Assembly (NCBI GenBank): GCA_966112985.1
Contig: CBHWET010000001.1
Span: forward strand, 44,262 to 108,261
Direction: 5' to 3'
DNA: 64,000 nt
Source: CBHWET01 sp966112985
GTDB lineage: Bacteria; Verrucomicrobiota; Verrucomicrobiia; Limisphaerales; JACDHS01
Positions 18,938 to 28,239 of this stretch are shown piece by piece (within the stretch, counting starts at the first letter, position 1; every line of letters starts with the position of its first letter). The notes under the pieces were generated by a model that did no database searches, had not been told where the DNA came from, and was given only the letters and a program-made list of their open reading frames with translations. A program made the translations under genes and the position numbers.

Positions 18938-21900
18938 ATCGTCGTAACGGTTTGAGAGTTGCCTCCCAGTAGAGCATAAAGAACGAAAACATCTCTGGCG
19001 CTAAACTAGCCAACAGGGAGAGACGAGTCGTCCGCTGTGCAACGCTGTTACGGCGGGGGCTTAGCAGCGTGTTAATCCGCTCCATGAACAATTCCCTCGA
19101 CAGCAATCCGTAACCAACAGAACGGCCGAGCCCGTTAATACACAGGAGTAGGTCGCACACCGTTTGGACAAGGCTGCTTTCTGCTATTCGAATTGCAATC
19201 GAGAGTTCAGCGTAATTCGGAACTCCTGCAATGCTTTTGAGGGTCGGGGCAACAAGATCCAACTGGTTGCCCATCGCTTGAATTTCGCTAGTCAAACGAC
19301 CAAGAGTTGTCCCGGTTTCATTCGCATTTCGTACTTGCTCCAAGGGACGAAAACGCCGGTTCAGCGCACGGACTGCAGAGAGTAAATGTTCGGGAGTTAA
19401 TAACAGCGGTTTTTCGATCTCTGCCTGCTTAAAGTCTAATTCCTGGGTCTCGGTTGAAAGATAATTGAAGAACCGACAATGATCAAAATTCCGGAATTCC
19501 GCTTCCCGCCGACAAAATACTGAATGGGCATTTGCAAAATGATTAAGGAATTGAGCGTGAGCACAACCTTTTGGCGGGTGAAAATTGTTCGCGGCATATT
19601 CCGTCAGCGTAGCCGCACGAGCAACATGCCCAAGCTCTCGGAAGACCTGGGCTACGAACATTTGTTCAGGGCCAGCATCGCAAAATGTCGAGCCACGTTG
19701 AGTAAGTAGCGTCTCCTGACTGCTAAATATTAGGGCGGACTGAATGCTGAGTGATGTCTCGCTTTTCCGCGCTAAGCTATCCACTGCCAAATCGGCAAAT
19801 AAACGCAGCCGCTCTTCATCAACTGTCGAATACGCATGTTGACAAGCGAGAACAAGAGCAGTTTCAAGCCATTGAACAGTTGGCCAAACGGCCGATGAGT
19901 ATTTGAATAAAAGAACGTCTTGCAGGGAGGAAATTACGCGGCGCAGTTGTTCATCTGAAATCTGGAAGTCAAATTGCGATTCGAAACAGTCTCCTTTGCA
20001 TTGGTCGTTCGAGGCTGCGTTCAACAAGCGTGCTAGTTGCGAGTCGGATTTTCCGCCGACAGGATCGTGTCGAATAGCCAATCGACTTTCAGATAAACCG
20101 TGCTTGTCAGCGACGTGCAAGGCCTGCCACCGAGTCTGCCCTTCCTTTTTTGATCGAAAGTCTATGAAGAATAAACCTGGATCCAATTTACCAAGGTCAA
20201 CATGCACGGTTAAAACCCAATCGAACGCATCCAGCGAAACATTCAGATGAACACAACACTCAGTGGTGCTGTAAATTTCGAAAGCCCCTTCTTTGATTCC
20301 TATTTCTTTGTCTGCCAGCGAACTGTTATCCAGATCGAATTGCCATAATCGCACCCTAAGCATTTTGAGTTGGTTTTGACCAATTCTAAAGGTACTGCGA
20401 TGCGAATTGCTTCCTGGCGTATGTTCAATCGTGAGATCTCGAGCAAGATTCGCCTTCGCGAACGAAAGTAAATCCACTCTGCGTCCTAATTGGTTCTCAG
20501 CATAAATCGTCGCGCTTTCTCCGAACTGACCCAAGAGTGCACCCAAACTCAGCGCTTGTTTCGACCGGCCGGGTTTAATCAAAGCGAGATCTTTGTGCGC
20601 ACAGCGCAGAACCCAAGGCACTGTATCGCCAGACTGGATAATCAATTGTTCGGCTCCAGCAACCTCAATATTGCTCCCGACCGCCACCGACCGAGTTTCA
20701 AGCTTCTCTGGATCAAATATCCGTAACCAAATGCCGGGTTTAGCTAAGACAAACATCCGCGACGGATGCTGAACCCCAATTGTAACTTCTGGACCGAGAT
20801 GTTCTTGGGCAATCTCCAATCCTTTCGAAGACTGACGGATCCCAATCGAGGTGTTGGGATCCAGGTTCTCCGGCGGTTTATCGCATACGAAGCCGAAGTT
20901 CTTGGTAGTTCTTTGAAAGCCTTTCCAGTAATCGAACTTTCGCCTGAAGCTTCGCAACCGCCCTTCGGCACTCACCAGGATTTCGTGAATTCCGGCGGGC
21001 AGATTTTTGAGGAACGGAGAAACGAGAGTCGCAGAAACATCGTAGCTGAAGGACTGCCCAACCTTAACTCCACAGTCGAACGAACATGTCATCGCCGGAA
21101 CCCCGTGGTTGTCGAGGCATTCAATCCTGAATTGCATCGAGACGTCTCCATCTCCAGGCATGGGGGTGAAGGCAACAACTGAAAGATCAGGCCCGTAAAA
21201 GATCGGCACCCTATCGACTGTTTCTATCACTTTTCCGTGCTCGTCTCGAATGATCACTTCCGAGCCAACCCTGGGGCTTACAGAAAATTTTTGGTCTACA
21301 CAGAATATTTCCAACGGCACCCGTTCAGGAAATATTTCCACCTCTGCCGTTTTGAATTTGTCGCCTGTCCTGAAGTCCGCATCCTCACTTGTTGCATGTT
21401 CGATCGGCAAAAGGACGTGATAGTTTCCAGCAGCCAAATCGATCTCGCGCCTGCCATTGAGTTGCAGGCGTTTTCCGTCTGTTGAGCGGAAAATGAAAAA
21501 CGGCTCGATTATATCTGGCTGGAGTTTGATCGTGAATGCTTGATCTTGGAACTCGTTTCTCAACCCGGTCAATCGTACCTGCAAGGTTGGTTCAGGGAAC
21601 TCTGATGCCTCCAAGGCTCGTTCGATCAGCGCGTTATAGGTGTTCGATCCAATTATCCAGCACGAATTAAAGCTCACCAACTTGGAACTCTGTTTTGGTA
21701 GGACCACTTGCATCGAGGCACTCTCAGGGCTGAAGCGCAGGTATGGTGATTTAATACTCTCGCCGCCTGTTTTTTGCCGAGCCTCCCGCATCGGCTCGCG
21801 CCAGTGCGGCGGCAATTGATCAAAATCACGAGTACTGAAAGCTCGCAGAATAGCGCGACTAACCAATGGACCGACCGTACTATCCAAAGTGCGCCGGAGC

Positions 21901-22457
21901 CGGCTTTGGGCGAGTGGAACCTTCTCCTTGAGAACGCGAGCAAAACGGATGACTTGGCTGTCATCATCCAGGTCTGGACATGGATTTTTTTCGAGGTAAG
22001 TGACCACCGAAGCAGTGAGATGTGGCACCCAGTACGGAAGAATTCCCGCTTGGAAAATCACCGGTCGCAGATTGCGATCGGTGTGAGTTTCTTCTTCTGC
22101 TGGCGGCATAACGAGGCCCAGAGCCTTACATGCCTCTTCGAAGGCTACCGAGACTCGTGTTCGGCAGCTCATTGGAAAACCCATTTCCAGTTGCTGTTCG
22201 AGTGGGCGATAAAAATTCGCCTCGGTGACCCCTTTACCTATTGCAAGGGCGATTGCATAAGCGGTTGAGGCAGGAAAATTATTCAGAAAAAAAAGAAGCC
22301 GTTCAACGCGCCCATTAAGCTCACGTTTCGTTTCGGAAAGGATCTGTTCCTGCACGTTGGTCTCGACTGGAAGGAGGCCCAAAATCGTTGGAGTTTTGCT
22401 GGCTCCTATTAAGCCCGCTACATGATTGTTCAATCTGGTCAGTTGTGGGCTGGTCAT
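18924..22457 (-). CDS. druH: Druantia type III protein DruH
   Basis: A 1177-residue protein without a catalytic motif I can recognise. It begins with MTSPQLTRLNNHVAGLIG and has a helical N-terminal part (residues 1-250), a middle part rich in beta-strand patterns and Gly/Pro turns (about 260-800), and a helical C-terminal part. I call it DruH because druE follows with a 14-bp overlap and because a two-gene unit of an about 1.1-kb-residue unknown and a DUF1998 helicase defines Druantia type III. DruH has no known biochemical role. The assignment is by context and size, not by a diagnostic motif. It is the first gene of the operon; 0.75 kb of apparently non-coding DNA lies upstream. Confidence 0.72.
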   Translation of the reverse strand: MTSPQLTRLNNHVAGLIGASKTPTILGLLPVETNVQEQILSETKRELNGRVERLLFFLNNFPASTAYAIALAIGKGVTEANFYRPLEQQLEMGFPMSCRTRVSVAFEEACKALGLVMPPAEEETHTDRNLRPVIFQAGILPYWVPHLTASVVTYLEKNPCPDLDDDSQVIRFARVLKEKVPLAQSRLRRTLDSTVGPLVSRAILRAFSTRDFDQLPPHWREPMREARQKTGGESIKSPYLRFSPESASMQVVLPKQSSKLVSFNSCWIIGSNTYNALIERALEASEFPEPTLQVRLTGLRNEFQDQAFTIKLQPDIIEPFFIFRSTDGKRLQLNGRREIDLAAGNYHVLLPIEHATSEDADFRTGDKFKTAEVEIFPERVPLEIFCVDQKFSVSPRVGSEVIIRDEHGKVIETVDRVPIFYGPDLSVVAFTPMPGDGDVSMQFRIECLDNHGVPAMTCSFDCGVKVGQSFSYDVSATLVSPFLKNLPAGIHEILVSAEGRLRSFRRKFDYWKGFQRTTKNFGFVCDKPPENLDPNTSIGIRQSSKGLEIAQEHLGPEVTIGVQHPSRMFVLAKPGIWLRIFDPEKLETRSVAVGSNIEVAGAEQLIIQSGDTVPWVLRCAHKDLALIKPGRSKQALSLGALLGQFGESATIYAENQLGRRVDLLSFAKANLARDLTIEHTPGSNSHRSTFRIGQNQLKMLRVRLWQFDLDNSSLADKEIGIKEGAFEIYSTTECCVHLNVSLDAFDWVLTVHVDLGKLDPGLFFIDFRSKKEGQTRWQALHVADKHGLSESRLAIRHDPVGGKSDSQLARLLNAASNDQCKGDCFESQFDFQISDEQLRRVISSLQDVLLFKYSSAVWPTVQWLETALVLACQHAYSTVDEERLRLFADLAVDSLARKSETSLSIQSALIFSSQETLLTQRGSTFCDAGPEQMFVAQVFRELGHVARAATLTEYAANNFHPPKGCAHAQFLNHFANAHSVFCRREAEFRNFDHCRFFNYLSTETQELDFKQAEIEKPLLLTPEHLLSAVRALNRRFRPLEQVRNANETGTTLGRLTSEIQAMGNQLDLVAPTLKSIAGVPNYAELSIAIRIAESSLVQTVCDLLLCINGLGRSVGYGLLSRELFMERINTLLSPRRNSVAQRTTRLSLLASLAPEMFSFFMLYWEATLKPLRRYEGN

Positions 22458-23210
22458 GTTGCTTGGGTCGCAGGATGTTTATGCTTTTATCGTAATTTAC
22501 GCAGCAAAAATGTTCTCTCGTTCGCGGCCGCGTTAATGATCAGGAATTTTTGTTATTGCATCATTGCCTATAACGCAGACGCGAATCTTCGATCAGTGAA
22601 GGTAATCGAAAGAGGCTATGACAAATGCAACCACTATTTGCTACAACGGCTGCAACCATCGGGTTCCCGGAAGGGGGAAGGGCAAACGTGGACTGCTTTC
22701 GCCAGGGTCGTCACTCTTTAGTACATTTGAGATCCAGTGGGCAGATCTACGCACTGAGCTAAAGAATATGCGACTTCGATTTTATTCGAAATCTCCAATA
22801 TTTTCTGGGGGACAACAGTCGTTAGCTAACACCCATCGAGCTTACCTGCCTCCCTTTGCTTCTGTACAAAATCACGTTTATATATAATTGTGGCTCGAAG
22901 GCGCAGCTTTGTTGTTCCGAGGGACGAACAGTTTCGTGCGCCGGGTATCCACAATGTGACGGATAAAAGATGAGTTGGACTTTCCGCTGAATAGAAGAGC
23001 CAACTCAGCTTGGAAATTGCGGGAGGCTAATCCTGCCGCGACCGGACGGTAACCGGGCTGGAATCCTATCGAAATACAACTTCTGGAACTCGACTCGAAG
23101 GTTGAGCGGGTCATCACTTGTCTTCTCAGCCACTTCGCCGCCGCTCATCACTGTAGCTCGTATGTCTGCGCTACATGAAGCGTGGCTCAATTTCGAAAAA
23201 TTTTTGTACA
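22458..23210. other. 753-bp intergenic region upstream of druH
   Basis: This stretch separates the divergent druH and the mobile-element DNA-binding protein and should contain both promoters. Several short open frames (for example 22618-22887 plus, 22878-23117 minus) have no recognisable motif or ribosome site, and I treat them as chance. I saw no RNA gene and no strong inverted repeat. Confidence 0.5.
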
Positions 23211-23870
23211 ATGAATTCAGAATCAAATCACCATAATGGTGGAGACAGCGGTATCAGCAATCAACCTCCGCGCAGCGCGATAGGCGATGTTCGATTGCAG
23301 CCGGCCGAACAAGCCGTATTGGAAAAGTGTGAGCAAACGATCGCTATGGGAGTTGGAACATTTGTGCTGGTTGGGAGCGCTCTCGCTCAAATCAAAGACC
23401 AAAAATTGTATCGCCAGAAGTATCACACTTTTGCCGACTACTGCCGCGACCGATGGGGTTTCGGGAAGTCGCATGCCCACCGGCTGATAGATGCAGCTGA
23501 AGTCGTTAAAAAGCTGTGCCCAATTGGGGACACGGCGTCTGCACTCCAGAATGAGGCGCAAGCCCGGGCGCTGATCAAAGTGCCCGAACAAAAACGAGCG
23601 CAAGTTCTCTCGCTCGCCAAACAACGTGCTGGCTCCTCCTCGATCACCGCCAAACTCATAGAGTCGTGTGGAATTGAGGTCCTGGGCCAGAACCAAACGC
23701 GGAAGTCTACGCGGTCACCCGCGGTCAACCGGGGGGTGTTTTTGAAATGGGTGGGGTATCTGCGTGAAGTTCTCGCCAAGGAGGGAACGGAAAGGGTGCT
23801 CTGCGTCCTAACGGAAGCTGAGCAGCGCCAAATGCCGGTCCTTCCGCGTAACCGAAAGGAGGTAAAATGA
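23211..23870 (+). CDS. Phage/plasmid-type DNA-binding protein (unknown family)
   Basis: A protein of 219 residues from the ATG at 23211 (an in-frame ATG at 23175 is also possible; neither has a clear ribosome site). The central part (FVLVGSALAQIKDQKLYR, then FADYCRDRWGFGKSHAHRLIDAAEV) has the look of the helix-turn-helix proteins found in phages and mobile elements that combine a ParB-like or DUF3102-like helical core with an HTH. The tail is basic. The stop overlaps the next gene as ATGA, so it is co-transcribed with the DUF5131 gene. No function can be assigned; a role in element maintenance or regulation is a guess. Confidence 0.65.
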   Translation: MNSESNHHNGGDSGISNQPPRSAIGDVRLQPAEQAVLEKCEQTIAMGVGTFVLVGSALAQIKDQKLYRQKYHTFADYCRDRWGFGKSHAHRLIDAAEVVKKLCPIGDTASALQNEAQARALIKVPEQKRAQVLSLAKQRAGSSSITAKLIESCGIEVLGQNQTRKSTRSPAVNRGVFLKWVGYLREVLAKEGTERVLCVLTEAEQRQMPVLPRNRKEVK

Positions 23871-24965
23871 CGAACACAGGCATTCAGTGGTGTGATGACA
23901 CTGTCAATCCAGTGGCTGGTTGCGATGGCTGCGAGCTATTCACGGGAATAGGCGCCATGCGCGAGGCGTTGATTTCCGGGTTGGCCCCCGTTGTTGCCAG
24001 TCGAACATGAGCAGCGAATTGCGAAAGTGGTGGAGCAGACGGTTGAAGGCATGTCTCAAACGGACTTATACCGTCACCGATGGAGCGTTGTAGCACGCAT
24101 TGCGACCAAGGTCGGTCGTCCCGCTGACAACTCGGTGATCACGCGAGGTGCCGCGACGATCGAGAGTTCGGTAAAGTGCTACGCGGCTCATCTCACGTTA
24201 CGGTATGGAGGGAAAAATAAAGGGTATCCAAGCAAATTTGAAGAGCCGGAGTTGTTTCCGGGCAGAATGGCGCAAGCCGCGAAAGCGAAAGATCTGCGCG
24301 GCCAAGTGCGTACGGAGAAGCCATGGCTGAACGATTTGCCGAGGTTGATCTTCATCAGCGACATGGGGGATTCGTTTTCAGCAACCGCACCATTCGGTTA
24401 CCTACGAGAGGAAATCATTGAGGTCGTGAAATCACCGGCTGGATGCCGGCACACCTGGCTGTGGCTAACGAAACGCCCGGATCGCATGCTCAAATTCGAT
24501 AGGTGGCTGGAAAGCCAGAAAATCGATTGGCCTGAGAATGTGGTCGCGATGACGTCGGTCACATCCAGCAGAACGACGCATCGCGTGTTGCCACTCGCGA
24601 AGTTGCGAGCAAGATGCAAGGGTATATCGGTCGAACCGTTATGGACGCCGGTCTCGCTGCCGCTTCAAGGGATTGATTGGGTGATCCTGGGCGGCGAGTC
24701 AGGCAAGCACGCCAAACCGTTCGATTTGGAGTGGGCTCGCAACATACTGACGCAGTGCCGGGCAGCTGGAACGGCCTTTTTCTTGAAGCAACTGGGTCGT
24801 TGCCCCGTGGACTACGGCGTCCCCATCCAGGTGAAGGATAAGCATGGGGGCGACTGGAGTGAATGGCCGGAATGTTTCCGGATTCGCCAAGTTCCTCAAA
24901 TGTTCAATCGTTTGGTCGTCTCAACGACTGGTGCAATGAACAGGGATACCGGCAAAGGAAGATAG
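23867..24965 (+). pseudogene. Phage Gp37/Gp68-like (DUF5131) gene, split by a frameshift
   Basis: The first frame starts at 23867 (ATGA overlap with the previous gene) and gives the DUF5131 start IQWCDDTVNPVAGCDGCELF, but ends at 24009. The rest of the family signature is in the +1 frame, open from 23973: KCYAAHLTLRYGG, YPSKFEEPELFPGRM, FISDMGDSF, WLWLTKRPDRM, GISVEPL, DWVILGGESG and WARNILTQCRAAGTAFFLKQLG, ending at 24965. Together they cover a normal-length DUF5131 protein (about 350 residues), with the break between residues about 25 and 60. Either the gene is broken, the read has an indel, or translation shifts frame. DUF5131 proteins are Cys-containing phage/mobile-element proteins of unknown action. 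Confidence 0.75.
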
Positions 24966-24990
24966 CGCGTCGGGCTTTCCATATAACCGA

Positions 24991-25020
24991 ACTCCACGCG
25001 GTATGCCAGTCGCGTGGAGT
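24991..25020 (+). terminator. Stem-loop downstream of the DUF5131 gene
   Basis: Two perfect 10-base arms (ACTCCACGCG and CGCGTGGAGT) flank a 10-base loop, 25 bp after the stop at 24965. The following sequence is CTCTTATCTG, so the T-run of an intrinsic terminator is weak. It could also end transcription of the converging XRE gene. Confidence 0.45.
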
Positions 25021-25088
25021 CTCTTATCTGACCACTGGATGCATCGCCCTGATTCCCGCCGAAGCTAGATCATCGTGATAGAACACGT

Positions 25089-25301
25089 TCAAAACTCTTC
25101 GGGAAAAACATCACAAAGCCGCATTTTTAGTTTGTTCAAAATGATCTGAAGTTTGCTCAATGTAAGATGATGTTCGCCCCGTTTGAGCCGAAGGTAGGTA
25201 GTATGCGATATGCCGATCGACCGTGAAAATTCACGATACGGCCGGTTAGCTCGCGTTTTCTCCAGGAAGTCACGTAGTTGCTTGTCAAAATTTCGCCGCA
25301 C
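25089..25301 (-). CDS. XRE-family helix-turn-helix repressor
   Basis: A 70-residue protein made up almost only of an HTH_XRE domain: REFSRSIGISHTTYLRLKRGEHHLTLSKLQIILNKL covers the two DNA-binding helices and the closing helix. Its size is that of small phage or toxin-antitoxin repressors. The gene is divergent to the secreted protein at 25385, and a perfect GGAACG-N4-CGTTCC dyad lies 24 bp upstream of its start, so autoregulation is likely. No toxin partner is evident next to it. Confidence 0.8.
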   Translation of the reverse strand: MRRNFDKQLRDFLEKTRANRPYREFSRSIGISHTTYLRLKRGEHHLTLSKLQIILNKLKMRLCDVFPEEF

Positions 25302-25324
25302 GTTTTCACGGTTTCACAACCGCT

Positions 25325-25340
25325 GGAACGTATGCGTTCC
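25325..25340. promoter_or_regulatory. Candidate XRE operator
   Basis: GGAACG, TATG, CGTTCC: perfect 6-bp inverted repeats with a 4-base centre, in the 83-bp gap between the divergent XRE gene and the secreted-protein gene. Position and symmetry suit an XRE repressor site; binding is inferred. Confidence 0.45.
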
Positions 25341-25384
25341 ATTGTTCTTTACTCACAGACTGCGCTCAGTAAGCTGGCACGGGT

Positions 25385-26152
25385 ATGGCAAAACGACTGT
25401 TGATATTAAGTTTCCTGCTCATCGTGCGTTTGACAGTGTTCTCTCAGTCTCACGCTTTTACTTATCAAGGCCGGCTTTGCGACGGAGGGGCTCCATCTTC
25501 TGGAACTTACGAGTTTATTGTTTCGCTTTATGATGGTCTGACCGGAAGCGGTAAAGTTGCTGGGCCTACAACGAACGCCGCCGTTAACGTATCTAATGGC
25601 TTATTCGTGGTAACAGTCGATTTAGGTGCCCAGGCATTTCCGGGTGCTGACCGTTGGCTTGAAATATCAGTTCGTCGATCCGGAACAAACGTACCTTTCA
25701 CGACCCTAACGCCGCGCCAACAGATTAGCGCCACACCGTATTCCTTGATGGCGATGACTGCAGGAACCGCTGTTTCCGCCTTGAACGTTGCTCCCGGGTC
25801 CGTTGGAAGTGATCAGCTTGGCGTGGGTGCGGTTTCGATGACGAACTTGAATTCAAATCTTCTAGAGCGCGTTTTGGCGTTCGAACGTTGGCAATTCGAC
25901 AACAAGCCGGTTATCACCAGCACAAACGTCGTACGCGCCACAGCAGGCGATATGGTGTGGTATCGCGTCATAGCACAGAACAATCCTCCGTTTCAGTACT
26001 CGTTTGACGCGCTGCCACCGGGAATGGGCTACAGTTCCGATCCAAGAGAGATCGGTGGCACCCCACCAGCGGGGACATATACAGTTTATGTCTCTGCCAA
26101 AAACATCGCGGGTACGACCACTTTACCAGTCACAATAATCGTGTCTCCTTAG
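25385..26152 (+). CDS. Secreted protein with Ig-like domain (Verrucomicrobia type)
   Basis: A 255-residue protein. It has a signal peptide (MAKRLLILSFLLIVRLTVFS, cleavage near QSHA) followed by FTYQGRL, a start seen in many secreted Verrucomicrobia proteins, then a domain with LYDGLTGSG, NGLFVVTVDLG, WLEISVRR and TPRQQISATPYSLMA. The last 80 residues look like a putative Ig/cadherin-like domain (FDALPPGMGYSSDP...GGTPPAGTYTVYVSA) of the kind found in cell-surface proteins. No catalytic motif is seen. It is odd cargo between a repressor and replication genes, and its role on the element is unknown. Confidence 0.75.
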   Translation: MAKRLLILSFLLIVRLTVFSQSHAFTYQGRLCDGGAPSSGTYEFIVSLYDGLTGSGKVAGPTTNAAVNVSNGLFVVTVDLGAQAFPGADRWLEISVRRSGTNVPFTTLTPRQQISATPYSLMAMTAGTAVSALNVAPGSVGSDQLGVGAVSMTNLNSNLLERVLAFERWQFDNKPVITSTNVVRATAGDMVWYRVIAQNNPPFQYSFDALPPGMGYSSDPREIGGTPPAGTYTVYVSAKNIAGTTTLPVTIIVSP

Positions 26153-26763
26153 CTCGGCGTGGGTCAATATCTACGGGAGGAATGATCAATTAACCCGCTC
26201 GCAGCAAGTACAGCGGTGCCTTACCAAACTTTAGAACAACAGTTTTACGCCGCGGAGGAACGACCCACGGGACATTGTTGTCGTTAACGCTCATCGCCAG
26301 ATCGTAAATGAGCAGGAGCTTCATCAAGCAAATCGGATCCCCAAACAATACGGAGAAAGTAGTAGCAACGTTAGACGCCGGGTGGCAATGCCCTTGTCAG
26401 TGTCAGCGTGCACGTAGGGCAACTCTCCAAGAGTGTTAGTAGAAGTGTTACTTTTACGCCTGTTTACCTCTTCGATGGCGCTGTAAGTCTCACGAATACA
26501 ATATTTTGCGCCTTTTGAAAACCGCCGTAGGGGGAAGTGTTACAGTGTTAAAACATCAAAAGCGTTGGCCTTTTCGCGTTACAAAAAGTGTTACTTGGGC
26601 ATTTTACAAAAATCTGACCTCCAAAGTACCCATTTTTTTGCACCACTTTCAGCCTGCCGTTGCCGTAAACGCCCAGTTGCCTTCAAAACACAGTGTGATG
26701 TCAGTGGTACGTCAGTAGTGTGTCAGTGCTTCGATCACGTCCGCCCTCTTCGATTGTTCCTCC
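26153..26763. other. Non-coding patch with clustered short direct repeats (candidate origin part)
   Basis: No convincing gene is present. Five copies of AGTGTTA (starts 26432, 26444, 26536, 26544, 26587) and copies of GTCAGTG or GTCAGTA (26396, 26700, 26711, 26722) cluster within about 330 bp, just before a large stem-loop and near the DUF3987 and Rep genes. This resembles an iteron region, which is an inference. A 44-codon minus-strand frame ending at 26190 is open but has no ribosome site. Confidence 0.45.
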
Positions 26764-26818
26764 TGACTGCATCATGCACCCGGCGGCGCTTTCGCACCGC
26801 CGGGTATCGATGCAGTCA
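26764..26818. other. Large two-tier stem-loop (cruciform candidate)
   Basis: Outer arms TGACTGCATC and GATGCAGTCA (10 bp, perfect) enclose inner arms CCCGGCGG and CCGCCGGG (8 bp, perfect) with a 10-base loop. It lies 45 bp beyond the DUF3987 stop. No T-run follows on either strand, so a replication origin hairpin or recombination site is at least as likely as a terminator. Confidence 0.6.
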
Positions 26819-26863
26819 CGAGAACATCAAAGCGGCCGTCGACCATGTGTGCCGGGATTCGGG

Positions 26864-28237
26864 CTACCAATTGGCTCCTTGAACCGATCCCGCCGGCATG
26901 ACCTCCGCTTTGATATCGACCGTTCGGCCCGGTCTCAAACGCCCGCTCTCCTCTTCAATAATCCGCCCATCGGCTAGCAGTCGTTGAATCACGGGCTCAT
27001 GAACCGCCTTACGCTGGTCAGAAAACGTTCTGAAAAGTTCCCGCCGACGTATTGCTCCTTTTGCCCTGATCCTTGAGAGGATGACTTCGTCCGAATGGCC
27101 GAATCGACTGCGATCACTGCTTCGACGGAAATCAGCGTGTCTCGATCGGATCATACGCGTGACCCGGATGGCCGCTGAGGCAATTGAGAGGTCAACAGGC
27201 TGCTTGTGGTCGGTTCCTGCCAGCCAGATCGCAAGCGCAATGCGCACCGAGAGTTCGGAGTGAGCAAAGTTGCTGTAGGCATCGAACGGGAAATCGATGT
27301 TCGATTCGCCTGCTAATTCGTTGCGAAACCCCCAAAGGAGAGATCGTGCGTCGTCGGTCGCTTCGATCCCAAATCTCGGTGCATGGCGCAGGTTGATAAT
27401 CCGCTGGAGTTGGCCTTCCCATAGACGTTGCTCCGGCATTGGCTTCAATCCCGGATGTGCCGTTTGATTCGGGGTGCCACTTTCTGTCAGCCAAATTATG
27501 CCGGAGTGAATTTCCGGTCGATCGATCTGCTCAAACAGCTTGAAGGCGTCGTCCGGGAGAACTATCCCCAAACCGCTGATCACCGGTGAGAGAGCGGCGG
27601 CCGGTGTATCACTCTTAAAAAGGTCTGCGACTGAAAGGTTTCGAATACACCGTGACAAGAGGTCAGCGTCCAGGTCACGGGGGTGGATGAGGAAGCCTTT
27701 CGATGCAAGCAGCAGGCTGCCATCTGCGCTCTGCAGAAGAGTGCTCCGGACGGTGTTCTTATCGAGCCGATCCAGCGTCACTGCCGGATACAGCTTCGGT
27801 AGTAGCCGTTGAATTGCAAAGGTGTGGTATTGGTAATCGCTATCGAATCGACAGGCACCACTACGGGGCATCCGATCGCATCGCCATTTCTCGTGTTTCT
27901 TAATTTCCGAGCGCACGACATCTTTAGCTTCTATTGTTGCGTCCGCCAGCATCTCGTTTTGCATGGCCCGGATTGGTGCGACGATGTCATTCCACGTTAG
28001 GCAGAGATTCGCGGTTGTCGTTGTGGCCAAGCAGAAAAGGTTTCCCGGCGTGACAGTCTCGTTGAACACCCGTTGTATGGCAGCCTTTCGGCCCGCCGTT
28101 CCCGTCGCTGCTACTAGGCAACCTGCCAGCGCTGATAGAGGTTCAACCCCATAGCGGGCGGAGACTGAGTTGACGTAATTGGCCAGGGCTCCGGGTAAGG
28201 TCGGAACTTCGCTCTGAATTGTCGTGGCTGGATTCAT
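26864..28237 (-). CDS. DUF3987-type (YfjI-like) mobile-element replication-associated protein
   Basis: A 457-residue protein. The N-terminus LPGALANYVNSVSARYGVEPLSALAGCLVAATGTAGRK follows the DUF3987 pattern seen in YfjI-like and primase-associated proteins, and later stretches (IAPIRAMQNEML..., GLGIVLPDDAFKLFEQ, SELSVRIALAIWLAG) also fit. There is no intact Walker A, so this is not an active helicase by sequence; a C-terminal winged-helix part (DEVILSRIRAKGAIRRRELFRTF) is likely. Such proteins sit in plasmids, phages and integrative elements. It ends a tight minus-strand operon (rep and small genes upstream); its start is 2 bp after the stop of the next gene. Confidence 0.7.
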   Translation of the reverse strand: MNPATTIQSEVPTLPGALANYVNSVSARYGVEPLSALAGCLVAATGTAGRKAAIQRVFNETVTPGNLFCLATTTTANLCLTWNDIVAPIRAMQNEMLADATIEAKDVVRSEIKKHEKWRCDRMPRSGACRFDSDYQYHTFAIQRLLPKLYPAVTLDRLDKNTVRSTLLQSADGSLLLASKGFLIHPRDLDADLLSRCIRNLSVADLFKSDTPAAALSPVISGLGIVLPDDAFKLFEQIDRPEIHSGIIWLTESGTPNQTAHPGLKPMPEQRLWEGQLQRIINLRHAPRFGIEATDDARSLLWGFRNELAGESNIDFPFDAYSNFAHSELSVRIALAIWLAGTDHKQPVDLSIASAAIRVTRMIRSRHADFRRSSDRSRFGHSDEVILSRIRAKGAIRRRELFRTFSDQRKAVHEPVIQRLLADGRIIEEESGRLRPGRTVDIKAEVMPAGSVQGANW

Positions 28238-28239
28238 AA

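Noticed and set aside
22618..22887. Small protein-coding frame upstream of druH
   Set aside because: No ribosome site, no motif, biased composition; treated as non-coding.
26190..26324. 44-codon minus-strand frame
   Set aside because: Open and plausible in part, but no ribosome site or known motif.
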